Source: Nitrospira sp.
Lineage (GTDB): Bacteria > Nitrospirota > Nitrospiria > Nitrospirales > Nitrospiraceae
Assembly (NCBI GenBank): GCA_015709715.1
Contig: CP054184.1
Span: forward strand, 1,411,001-1,475,000
Direction: 5' to 3'
Length of the DNA: 64,000 nucleotides
The position numbers were made by a program, and so were the translations under genes. Position 1 is the first letter of the stretch. Each line of letters starts with the position of its first letter. Shown in pieces: positions 49,732 to 58,720 of this stretch. The notes under the pieces are model-generated. The model was not told the DNA's origin and searched no databases. It was given only the letters and a program-made list of their open reading frames with translations.

Positions 49732-51096
49732 ATGTCTCCGCAACCCCTTGTCCTGGCAGGATGGCTCCCGCTCATACTCGCCGCGGTCCTGTTCCAGCCC
49801 GCACCGGTCACAGCGCAGGAATCCACCGTGCCGGCCCCTTCGACCGAGGCTGCGAGCCAAGCCCCTTCGGCCCCCGAAGAATCTCCCGCTGCGGCAGAGA
49901 GCCCAACACCTCCCCCTCCGCCGCCGTCTCCTACCCAGACCGAGGAGGCAGAAGCCGTCCGCGTCGAACCGTTGCCGGCAGAATCGGCAAGCCCACCACC
50001 TCCTCCGCCGCCACCAGCGTTGACCCTGCTGGAAACCCTGAGCCAAACCCGCAAGACGGTCCATACCGAACCCGATGCCCAAGAACCGCGTCTGGCCTTG
50101 GGCCGAACCCTGTTTCAACTGGGTGATACCGATGCGGCGATCGACGAGTTTCGCACGGCCCTCCGGTTCCATCCCTCGGTCGCCCAGGCCCACATGGATT
50201 TGGGAACGGCCCTCATGGCCAAGCAGGACTGGCGCAACGCCATGACGGAATTCCAGGAGGCCGTCCGCCTGGATGCGACCCTCGTGCAGGCCCACTACAG
50301 CATGGGCACCATCCACTACACGCGCGGCAATGTCGCCCAAGCCATCAAGGCCTATCAGGAGGCGCTGAAGCTCAAGCCGGACTTTGCCGAAGCGCATTAT
50401 CGTCTGGGCTTGGTGCTCAAAATGGCGGGCAAGGAGAAAGAGGCGGCCCAGGAGTTGGAAACCGCTGCACTGGCCGGGATCGCCAAGGCACAGTATTTTC
50501 TCGGCAACGCCTATCGTTCCGGACAGGGCGCGGACAAGAATCTGACCATGGCCGTCACCTGGTGGTCGCGCGCCTTCGATCAGGGCTTGCCGGAAGCGGC
50601 GCAGGCCCTCACGCAACTCCGCCGCATCGCCGTGGTAAAGGGCAACCTGCAGACGAAACAGTCCAAGGCGGCGGCGGAAGCGTTCAAGGAATATTGCGAT
50701 CAAATTTGGCTGGACTTTCCCGATCTCGATCGAGCCCAGACGCCGGAGACCGTCGGCACCACCCTCCTGCGGCAGGGACGCACCGCCGAAGCCCTACCCG
50801 TGCTGCTGCGGGAAGCCTACGCGTTGAACGACAGTGCGCACGCGACGCTTGTCCGCCTGTACGAACAGGGGCTCGACGACCAGCTCCCACCCCATGGGCA
50901 ATGGATCATGAGTTATCTGGAATCCACGGCGGCCGATGGTTCGGTCGCATCCCGCACGGCCCTGGCCCGCATCTATGCCAAGGGCCTTGGGCTGGCGGCG
51001 GACCTCGCGAAGGCCAAGAGCTACCTGAAGGGCCTTCCGCGAGATGAGGTGAAACGCATTCTGGACGAGGCCGCGCCGGACGCTCCCAAACCGTAA
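49732..51096 (+). CDS. TPR-repeat protein with Pro-rich linker
   Basis: I choose ATG 49732 (MSPQPLVLAGWL) because a GGAGG lies 13 bases before it and a signal/TM follows. The product has a long Pro/Ala/Glu-rich region with poly-Pro runs, then four or so TPR units (LGRTLFQLGDTDAAIDEF, MDLGTALMAKQDWRNAM, YSMGTIHYTRGN, YRLGLVLKMAGK) and a Sel1-like repeat (AQYFLGNAYRSGQGADKN). Probably a periplasmic scaffold or assembly partner. The next gene starts 11 bases downstream. Confidence 0.75.
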   Translation: MSPQPLVLAGWLPLILAAVLFQPAPVTAQESTVPAPSTEAASQAPSAPEESPAAAESPTPPPPPPSPTQTEEAEAVRVEPLPAESASPPPPPPPPALTLLETLSQTRKTVHTEPDAQEPRLALGRTLFQLGDTDAAIDEFRTALRFHPSVAQAHMDLGTALMAKQDWRNAMTEFQEAVRLDATLVQAHYSMGTIHYTRGNVAQAIKAYQEALKLKPDFAEAHYRLGLVLKMAGKEKEAAQELETAALAGIAKAQYFLGNAYRSGQGADKNLTMAVTWWSRAFDQGLPEAAQALTQLRRIAVVKGNLQTKQSKAAAEAFKEYCDQIWLDFPDLDRAQTPETVGTTLLRQGRTAEALPVLLREAYALNDSAHATLVRLYEQGLDDQLPPHGQWIMSYLESTAADGSVASRTALARIYAKGLGLAADLAKAKSYLKGLPRDEVKRILDEAAPDAPKP

Positions 51097-51107
51097 TCTC
51101 GGAGCCC

Positions 51108-53768
51108 ATGCCTATTGCCGCTCGCCTGTTCGTCAGGACCGTTTGGCTGCAAGCCGCGGTCATGGCCTTCGCCTCGAGCGGGCTCGCGGGGCTTCTCTGG
51201 TCGTTCGCTCCCCTCACCTACACGGCCCTGGAATGGGGTCCCTACGATACCTGGTTGCAGGTTCGCCGTCAGCCGGCTGCCGGTCCGGATGTGCTCCTCG
51301 TGGTGCGCGACGCGGCGAGCGACCGCCAATTGGGCGGCGGTGTCTGGGACCGGAGCCTGTCCGCGCGACTGATCATCGCGCTCCATGATGCCGGCGCCTC
51401 GGCCATCGGCCTCGACATTCCTCTCAATCTTCCGAGCCCGCCCCACCAGGGTGGCGCAGTGAGCGATGCGCTCCTGATCGAAGCGGTCAAGACCGCCGGG
51501 ATGGTCGCCTATCCGGCCTTGCAGATCCCCATGCCGGATCAGGACCCCAGCCTAACACCCGACCCCACCAGCCTCGTGATTCCAGGCAAGAGCATCATCA
51601 CCCCCTCGGCCGATCCGGATCACGTCGTGCGACGGGCTCGGCTCCTCTACCGTGAGGAAGGCGGCGACCTGCCGGCCCTGGGCCTCAGGCTGGCCGCCTT
51701 GCGGAATCCAACGGCATTCACGCGCCCGGAGGAGAAGCTTCCGTTGGATGGACAGGGTCGCCTGCTCATCGACTTTGTCGGACCGCACCCCACCACAGCC
51801 TTCCATACCGTCGCCGTTCACGACCTCCTTCGTTTGGTCGAACAGAAGGATGCGGAAGGGCTGGCCGCGTTGGCGAACGGAAAGGTGATCTTTCTGTTCA
51901 CCCAACCGCGCTCGCAGGCGGACTCCCTCACCCCGTCCGGCGACATGGTCTCCGACCTGCTGCTCCAGGCGCACCTCTTCCACACCCTCATCTCCGAGAA
52001 GTGGATCAGGGAGCTGTCGCCGCTTCAACGGTGGGTGATCACGCTCTTCCTGAGCGGCTGCATCGCCTGGCTGGTCCTGCGCCGGCCCGATTGGCGGGGC
52101 TTGCTGTCGGGGGCTGCCGCCCTCTGGATGTATCTGACGTCCAGCCTGGCCCTGCTGGCCGGCAGCCACTGGGTGTTTCCGTTCATCATACCCGTCACGG
52201 CAGCGGTGCTCGTCCTCGTTGCGGCGAACCTACTCGCGCAGGTGATGGCCGGCCGCCGTGTGGCGCTGCTGGAACAGGATATGTTGCAGATTCAACAGGA
52301 CCTGATCTCCGTCAGGGAGGCCCTTGTGTATCGCGAGACGGCCGTGGAAACGCTGGAGGAAGATTTGGAGACGGCCCAGGCCAGTATCTCCCAGTCGGTC
52401 TCCAAGGAAGCCGAGTCGGCCAAGTGTGCCGCCGAATTGCAGGCAAAAGTCGCCGAAGCCCAGACGCAGGAGGCCGCCACACGCCGGCGGATGGAGGAAC
52501 TCCAACGACAGCTGCAGAATCTGCAGGCCGCCACGCTCACCTCCGCGCCGCTGGGTAATGCCGAGCAGGAATCCCTGCGCCGAGAATGTGCCCAGCTGGG
52601 CATCATCACCGGCACGCCGGCCCTGCTGGCGATGTTTCGCGACCTGAAGAAAGGCGCGCGCTCCACCGTCACCATGCTCATCACCGGCGAGCCCGGAACG
52701 GGCAAGGAGTTGTTCGCCCGCGCCGTCCACCGCCTCAGCCCTCGCTCCGCCAAGCCCTTCGTCGCAGTCAACATGGCGGCTATCTCGCCCGAACTTTTCG
52801 AAAGTGAACTGTTCGGCCACGTACGCGGGAGCTTCACCGGCGCCTTGACGGATCGGAAGGGGTATTTCGAACTGGCACATCAAGGCACGATCTTCCTGGA
52901 CGAAATCGGCGACTTGCGGCTCGATCATCAAAGCAAGCTGCTGCGTGTGCTCCAAGAGCGCACCTTCTATCGAGTCGGCGCGACCACCCCCACCACGGTC
53001 GATGTGCGCATCGTGGCCGCAACGAACAAAGACCTGCAGCTCGGCGTATCCGAAGGTTGGTTCCGTGAAGATCTCTATTTCCGGTTGAAGGGCCTGGTCC
53101 TCCATCTGCCGCCGCTCCGCGAGCGGCCCGACGACATCGCCGCTCTGGCCGGCGCCTGTCTGCAGGAAGCGAAGGCCCAGGGCGCCCCGGCCACACTGTC
53201 TCTTTCCGGCGAAGCCGTGGAGGCCTTGAGGCAGCATCCCTGGCAGGGGAACGTGCGTGAATTACGCCACTGTTTGGAACAGGCGGTGGCCTTGCGGGAA
53301 GGTCCCGTGCTCGGGGTGGGTGACCTCCGATTGGACGTCGGCACAACGCGGCTGCAACCAGGCCCCGTGCTACCCGATCCGGCAGGCGATCTCGCCGTGT
53401 TACAGCAGCTGCGACAGCAACGATTCGACATGCAGGCGACGGCCAAGGCTTTGGGGTGGGATCGCAGCACGGTGACGCAGCGCCTCAAGGGGCTCTGTTT
53501 CCAGGCGCTCGTGGAGGCAGGAGGCGATCAAGCCAAGGCTGCCTCAGCCCTGGCCGGTGATCCTTCGCTCCAACGCGCCGTCGAACTCAAACTGATGGAC
53601 TACCATGGGCACCTCCTGAACACCATCGCCCCATTCACCACCGTCGAGGACGCCCTCCGCGATTGCCGACGACGGTTCAAAAACCTTCCCGAGCGGCACT
53701 TCAAATTCGTGGAGGTGCTGGTGCGGGGGGAATTCCATATGCGGGGCTGGCCCCGCATGCCCCGCTGA
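51108..53768 (+). CDS. CHASE2-anchored sigma-54-dependent regulator
   Basis: The 886-residue protein has an N-terminal TM and CHASE2-like sensor domain (about 30-295), three TM helices (about 310-385), a coiled coil (about 395-480), a sigma-54 AAA+ domain with GEPGTGKE (about 527), the sigma-54 contact loop as GSFTGA (574, usual GAFTGA), Walker B TIFLDEIGD and a Fis-like HTH (MQATAKALGWDRSTVTQRLKG). A helical tail follows. A membrane-bound sigma-54 activator sensing a periplasmic signal is unusual, as most are cytoplasmic. No -24/-12 promoter was identified close by. Confidence 0.85.
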   Translation: MPIAARLFVRTVWLQAAVMAFASSGLAGLLWSFAPLTYTALEWGPYDTWLQVRRQPAAGPDVLLVVRDAASDRQLGGGVWDRSLSARLIIALHDAGASAIGLDIPLNLPSPPHQGGAVSDALLIEAVKTAGMVAYPALQIPMPDQDPSLTPDPTSLVIPGKSIITPSADPDHVVRRARLLYREEGGDLPALGLRLAALRNPTAFTRPEEKLPLDGQGRLLIDFVGPHPTTAFHTVAVHDLLRLVEQKDAEGLAALANGKVIFLFTQPRSQADSLTPSGDMVSDLLLQAHLFHTLISEKWIRELSPLQRWVITLFLSGCIAWLVLRRPDWRGLLSGAAALWMYLTSSLALLAGSHWVFPFIIPVTAAVLVLVAANLLAQVMAGRRVALLEQDMLQIQQDLISVREALVYRETAVETLEEDLETAQASISQSVSKEAESAKCAAELQAKVAEAQTQEAATRRRMEELQRQLQNLQAATLTSAPLGNAEQESLRRECAQLGIITGTPALLAMFRDLKKGARSTVTMLITGEPGTGKELFARAVHRLSPRSAKPFVAVNMAAISPELFESELFGHVRGSFTGALTDRKGYFELAHQGTIFLDEIGDLRLDHQSKLLRVLQERTFYRVGATTPTTVDVRIVAATNKDLQLGVSEGWFREDLYFRLKGLVLHLPPLRERPDDIAALAGACLQEAKAQGAPATLSLSGEAVEALRQHPWQGNVRELRHCLEQAVALREGPVLGVGDLRLDVGTTRLQPGPVLPDPAGDLAVLQQLRQQRFDMQATAKALGWDRSTVTQRLKGLCFQALVEAGGDQAKAASALAGDPSLQRAVELKLMDYHGHLLNTIAPFTTVEDALRDCRRRFKNLPERHFKFVEVLVRGEFHMRGWPRMPR

Positions 53769-54017
53769 TCCCCGCATGAGCAGCCATCCCCGCGCAACGC
53801 CTCATTTCTCCTAACTCGTTGTCTCCCTTAGCGTTTGCTCCGTCCTGCCGCCGCGCCATGCCTGGTCTTTGGCTTGCTCTACGCACCGCCCGACTGCGGC
53901 ACGGCCAGAAAGGAGGTGAGCGTACGCCGCCGGCCCAGTCGCGCATGACGCAAGAGCAGGAGACATCATGAACCACTGGGCCGGTGATCCGGCCCCGTCA
54001 CACAAGGAGCAGAGACC

Positions 54018-54794
54018 ATGCACAAGACCCCGACAGCCACCGTCAGCGCCGGCCCCGTCTCGCCCAAGATCATGGGACCGGATCGAGACCTTCGCGAAAC
54101 CTATATCCTGAGCGGTTTGGTGTTATTCGTCGCCCTCGTCGTTGCCGGATTCTGGTACTACTCCCAGACGGACGAAGCCGCCCATAATTCCCACCAAGCC
54201 GACCAGCTGGAAAGCAGCCAGGTCTCCGAAGCCCTCAAGAGCTCCGGAACCGCCATCCCAGTCGCGGCAGCAATGCCCGCCACCCCCGTCGAAGCGGCGC
54301 CGCTGGCGACCCGCAGCCTCGATATCCTGCACGACGACATCACCTTCGAGGTCGGTCGAAAGGGACTGACCGACGATGCCAAGGCCACCCTTCAACGCCA
54401 TGCAGAGTTCCTGAAAAACGAGCCTGATTGGGGTGTCTTGCTCCAGGGCTATACGGATCTGCAGGGGTCGCGGGCCTTCAACCAGATCCTCGGCATGAAA
54501 CGGGCGGAGACGGTCAAGCAACAGTTGATCGCCTTGGGCGTGTCGGAGCACGCCATCCGCACCGTGAGTCTGGGAGAGGAGGGTGCCTTATGCATCGACG
54601 GCAGCGACCTCTGCCGGCGGATGAATCGCCGAGTGCACCTTGAGATGAGGAACGTGGGGCGGGAGCACCTCGCGGTCGCGCCCATCGCAGCTGTGCCGGT
54701 TGTGGAGGCTGCCCAAGACGACTCCACGGAGACGAGCAGGCCGGAGGATGGGTCTGTGATGGAAACCGGTTCGTCAACGGACAGCGCCGAATAA
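54018..54794 (+). CDS. OmpA-domain membrane protein
   Basis: This 258-residue protein has one TM near the N-terminus (YILSGLVLFVALVVAGFWYY) and a C-terminal OmpA/MotB peptidoglycan-binding domain (ITFEVGRKGLTDDAKATLQRHAEFL, GYTDLQGSRAFNQILGMKRAE, then a C...C pair and RMNRRVHLEM). It probably tethers the inner membrane to peptidoglycan. Ribosome site AAGGAG precedes the ATG. The 250 bases upstream hold no clear gene. Confidence 0.85.
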   Translation: MHKTPTATVSAGPVSPKIMGPDRDLRETYILSGLVLFVALVVAGFWYYSQTDEAAHNSHQADQLESSQVSEALKSSGTAIPVAAAMPATPVEAAPLATRSLDILHDDITFEVGRKGLTDDAKATLQRHAEFLKNEPDWGVLLQGYTDLQGSRAFNQILGMKRAETVKQQLIALGVSEHAIRTVSLGEEGALCIDGSDLCRRMNRRVHLEMRNVGREHLAVAPIAAVPVVEAAQDDSTETSRPEDGSVMETGSSTDSAE

Positions 54795-54807
54795 CGGAGC
54801 CGACGAG

Positions 54808-54834
54808 CCCGCGCGGAGCAACTCTCCGCGCGGG
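54808..54834 (+). terminator. Perfect 11-bp hairpin after the OmpA-like gene
   Basis: CCCGCGCGGAG pairs perfectly with CTCCGCGCGGG around a five-base loop, 13 bases after the stop. There is no T-run, so it may be a rho-assisted terminator or an mRNA-stabilising hairpin. Confidence 0.5.
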
Positions 54835-54876
54835 TCCCGCCGCGCAACCTCCCCAACATCGAACCAACGAGGTCCC

Positions 54877-56627
54877 ATGTTCAGACGAACCGGCGCCGCG
54901 CTCTTCTTTCTATTACCCATGGTTCTTTCCAGTGCCTGGTCCATGGCTCAGGCTTACGGGGGAACGCTCCTGTACCGTTCCGCTGAAGCGGGGCGCTTTA
55001 CGCCGAGCCCCTCCGTCCAGACCGAGGTCCACATCAACGTCACCGGGATCGTCGCCCGCACGTCGGTCAGGCAAAAGTTCGTGAACCCCAGCGACAAGCA
55101 AGGCGACTGGACCGAGGCCACCTATGTCTTTCCGCTCCCCGACGGCGCAGCCGTCGACCACCTCCGCATGGTCGTCGGTGAGCGCGTGATCGAGGGCCAG
55201 ATCAAGGAACGGGGCGAAGCCAAAACTTTCTACCAGCAGGCCAAGCAACAGGGACAACGCGCGAGCTTGCTGGAACAGGAGCGCTCCAACATCTTCACAA
55301 CCAGCGTAGCGAACATCGGTCCCGGCGAACGGATCACGGTCGAGATCCAATATCAGGAGACGCTGCGGTTCGACGGCGGCCGCTTTCAATTGCGCTTCCC
55401 CATGGTTGTCGGCCCTCGATATATTCCCGGCGTTCCCGTCACCGTAGAGGGCCAAGGACGTCAGGGCACCGGCACCTCGGCCGATACCGATCGCGTGCCG
55501 GATGCCTCGCGCCTCACGCCGCCGGTCCTGCCGCCGAAGCAGGGCTTGATCAACCCCGTGAGCCTGTCGATCACCCTGCTACCGGGTTTTCCGCTCGGGG
55601 CGGTCGCATCGCCTTCCCATGAGATCATCGATCTTGCCGACGGGGACGGGCGGCACCACATTGCGCTGAAAGAAGGAACTGCGCCGGCAGACCGCGATTT
55701 CCTACTCATCTGGCGTCCCGCGGAGGGCGCAACCCCGACGGCAACGATCCTGAGCGAACAGCGGGACGGCGAGACCTATGCCCTGATGCTGGTGATGCCG
55801 CCCGCGCAGCCCCAGAGCGGCGCGCCTCTGCCGCGCGATGTGACCTTCGTCATCGACACGTCCGGGTCGATGGCCGGCACCTCCATCGAGCAGGCGAAGG
55901 TCGCCCTCGCGCAGGCCCCACGCCGCCTCTTCACGATCGGCATCGGGTCCGCCCCCAACAGCCACTTGATGCGAAAGGCCGCCCAGTTCGGCTACGGGAC
56001 CTTCACTGCAATCGTCAGCCTCACAGAGGGCAAGGAGCGGCTCGACGATCTGTTCAGGAAATTGGAACGTCCGCTCTGGACGCACTTGTCGCTGGATCAC
56101 TCCGGCTGGGAGGAGCAGGAGTCCTACCCGCCCCGCCTTCCGGACTTGTATGACGGAGAACCGCTGATGCTTGCCGTCAAGGCACGGACCATTCCGACGC
56201 AACTGAGCCTGCAGGGACGGATGGGCGAGCGACGCTGGTCTCTCCCGGTCACCACTGCGCGCGCCGAGCCGACGTCCGGCTTGTCGGTCCTCTGGGCCAG
56301 GGAGAAGATCGCCTCGTTGATGGATGACAAGGTCATGGGAACCCCGGAGGAGGACATTCGCCGGGCTGTGCTGGCAGTGCCCTCGCCCACCACCTCGTGA
56401 GCGCCTACAGCAGTCTGGTTGCGGTGGACGTGACGCCTGCAAAGCCGATCGACACCACGCTCACCTCCCGTATCTTGGCTACCAACTTGCCTGACGGGCA
56501 GGAGTATCGCGCCATCTTCGGCCTCCCCAGCACTGCCACCGACGGACGGCTCCGCCTCCTGATCGGATGCTCGAGCCTGGCCCTCGCTTGTCTCGGCTGG
56601 ATGCTCCTGCGACGTTGCACGACATGA
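54877..56627 (+). pseudogene. VIT/vWA sortase target protein, damaged
   Basis: The N-terminal half is a normal VIT domain (TEVHINVTGIVARTSVRQKFVN) as in the marine proteobacterial sortase target proteins. The vWA domain begins (VIDTSGSMAGTSIEQAKVAL) but jumps directly to APRRLFTIGIGSAPNSHLMRKA: I estimate about 100 residues, including later metal-site residues, are deleted in frame. The first frame stops at 56400. The C-terminal sorting signal (GLPSTATDGRL, TM, RRC) lies in another frame ending 56627, with LAHHLVSAYSSLVAVD before it showing the frameshift near 56375. The gene is probably non-functional unless assembly errors explain both breaks. Confidence 0.7.
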
Positions 56628-57210
56628 GCCCCTTCCATTCGAGACGGACGCTCTGCCGAGCATTACTGATCTGCCCGCTGGCGATGGGGCTCTGGCAGGG
56701 GTCGCAAGGCCTGTGGATCCATGCGAAGGCGTGGCTCGCCCAGATCCTCCTGGAGCGGGCCTGGTCGCGCACGTTGGCGGGAGAAGAACGGCCACAACCA
56801 TGGCCTTGGGCCGACACCTGGCCGGTCGGACGGTTGCTCATGCCAGCACATGCTGTCGATCTCATCGTCCTCGCCGAGGCGTCGGGCCGGACCCTGGCCT
56901 TCGGGCCGGGGCACGTGAGTTCGACAGCGTCACCCGGCGCGCCCGGCACCATGCTGCTGACCGGCCACCGGGACACGCACTTTCGTTTCTTACAGGAGGT
57001 GACCGTGGGCGAACGACTGGAGGTGGTGGGGCGAGACGGGCGGCGTGATTACTATAGGGTCACGGACCGCCGCTGATGGATGCGCGGCATGACGCCATTC
57101 GACTGGAGCACGATCGCCGGGAACTGGTGCTAGTCACCTGTTTTCCGTTCGACGCGACCAGACCGGGCGGGCCCTTGCAGTATGTGGTGAGGGCGGAAGC
57201 GCTGCCCTGA
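56624..57210 (+). pseudogene. Class GN sortase, frameshifted
   Basis: The start ATG overlaps the target's stop (ATGA). Frame one gives a signal/TM, and the sortase core with TGHRDTHFRFLQ (catalytic His), ending at a TGA (57074-57076). The rest (MDARHDAIRLE...RELVLVTCFPFDATRPGGP), with the catalytic Cys in LVTCFPFDA, is in another frame from 57076 (TGATG). One base appears to be missing near 57070. As read the enzyme is split and should not work unless frameshifting or an assembly error is involved. It partners the damaged target gene. Confidence 0.72.
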
Positions 57211-57234
57211 CAAGACGGGAGCGGGCGACGGTGA

Positions 57235-58608
57235 TTATCCTGCCGCCCGTTGATCGTAGGAATCGTCCGGTTCGGCCAGATGCATCCGTCGATTATCGCG
57301 CCGGGCCGACTCCTCACTCATTGAGGGAACCAGGTGCAGTCGGCGGACATCGGCCACCAGCCACCGTGCAGCGGCCAACAACGCCCAGAGGAGCAACGCA
57401 CCGGCGAGATAATGAGAGAGCAACAGCTTCTGCCAAACCCCCACCGACGCACCCTCCGCCCAAGGAAAGATGACGGGCGGCGACGCCAGGAGTATGGCCA
57501 GCCCCACCAGGGTGGGCCAAGGGCCAGCCTGCGGCATGGGCAAGCGGTTACCCACGTACAGTGAGAGCGGCAACAGCAGGAGCAGGTAATAGTGTGTCCA
57601 GGAGATGGGGCTGATGATCAAGGCCAGGCACAGGACCATCGACAGGTCCACATACATCGTCTCACGTGGACGGACCCCAGGATGGCGCAGGAACAGCACG
57701 GCGGAAACAGCCAGCAACAGCAGCGTGGCGGCGCGGCCGATCGTCTTGATGTCCGACGAAACCGGCACGACTTTCCAATCATAGAGGGCGGCGCCGTCCT
57801 GCAGACGCAACAACAGGCCCTCCACGGATTGAACGTTGAAGGCCGTCAGCCCCTGCTTGGAAAAAGGTTGGATCACTTCACGATACCAGTCGGCATGACT
57901 GGCCCAGCCCGCATACCCCAATGAGGCGCACGATAGGGCCGCAACCGTGGCCCCATACCCCCACACCACCTGCCAGCGGCGCGTTCCGAAAAAATATACG
58001 CCGAAGAGCAGCAACGGCAGTTTGATGACGGCCGCCAACGCAAACCACAGGCCTGCGCTTCGCTCCCAGCCTCGATCCAGACAGACCACGCCGGCAACCA
58101 ACAGCAACAGCGCACAGTGCGTCAGGTTGCCTTCCTTCAGACTGTAAATGAGCGGTCCGTTCAGCGCGAACAACGAGAGGATCGCCCAGCGCCGCGCCCT
58201 GGTGCGTTCCGCAATCGACCAGAGCAAGCCCAGACTGAGAACCAGACAGGTCAGGGAGAAGCCGAGGAACAGCCATTGCGCATGGCGCAGGGTCAAGATC
58301 GAAAAGGGGGTGAAGAGGAACGCCACGATCGGGATGTTGACGAAGCCACAGACCGGCGTATCCCAGCAGCGCTGAAAGAGACGCGGCAGGTCCTCCAACA
58401 CCAAGCGACCGGCCGGATAGTAGGCGACCGTGAAATCGGAGAAGGGCACCGTCGGTTCGGACGACCTCCACATCCACAGGGCGAGCGCACCGATTCCGGC
58501 CCCCACGACGAAACGGAGCGTGGGACGAGCGTCGCCTTGTCGGAAGGCATACCTCCACAGCAGGCCCAGCATGGCGGCAGTCGCATAGAATGTGAGGTAG
58601 TAGAGCAC
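57235..58608 (-). CDS. GT87-type (DUF2029) membrane glycosyltransferase
   Basis: This 457-residue protein has about 11 TM segments, the GT87-type DFTVAYYPAGRLVLE luminal loop with an Asp, IPIVAFLFTPF, and the family's SLKEGNLTHCALLLLVAG. These enzymes use polyprenyl-phosphate sugars (mannosyl or arabinosyl) to build envelope glycans. It is transcribed divergently from the GT-C/glycosidase-like fusion, 112 bases apart. Confidence 0.8.
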   Translation of the reverse strand: MLYYLTFYATAAMLGLLWRYAFRQGDARPTLRFVVGAGIGALALWMWRSSEPTVPFSDFTVAYYPAGRLVLEDLPRLFQRCWDTPVCGFVNIPIVAFLFTPFSILTLRHAQWLFLGFSLTCLVLSLGLLWSIAERTRARRWAILSLFALNGPLIYSLKEGNLTHCALLLLVAGVVCLDRGWERSAGLWFALAAVIKLPLLLFGVYFFGTRRWQVVWGYGATVAALSCASLGYAGWASHADWYREVIQPFSKQGLTAFNVQSVEGLLLRLQDGAALYDWKVVPVSSDIKTIGRAATLLLLAVSAVLFLRHPGVRPRETMYVDLSMVLCLALIISPISWTHYYLLLLLPLSLYVGNRLPMPQAGPWPTLVGLAILLASPPVIFPWAEGASVGVWQKLLLSHYLAGALLLWALLAAARWLVADVRRLHLVPSMSEESARRDNRRMHLAEPDDSYDQRAAG

Positions 58609-58720
58609 AGCCGTTCGACGTTATCGGCAACCAGCCCGAGAAACCTAACCAACACGCACCAGCACGACGCCCCTTCTCCCGCTTCAGTCCGAAGCCGGAT
58701 CATCCGATCACGCGTGCACC

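Noticed and set aside
49707..50703. Long minus-strand frames opposite the TPR gene
   Set aside because: They are shadows produced by high GC content and the poly-Pro coding region; no ribosome sites or family features.
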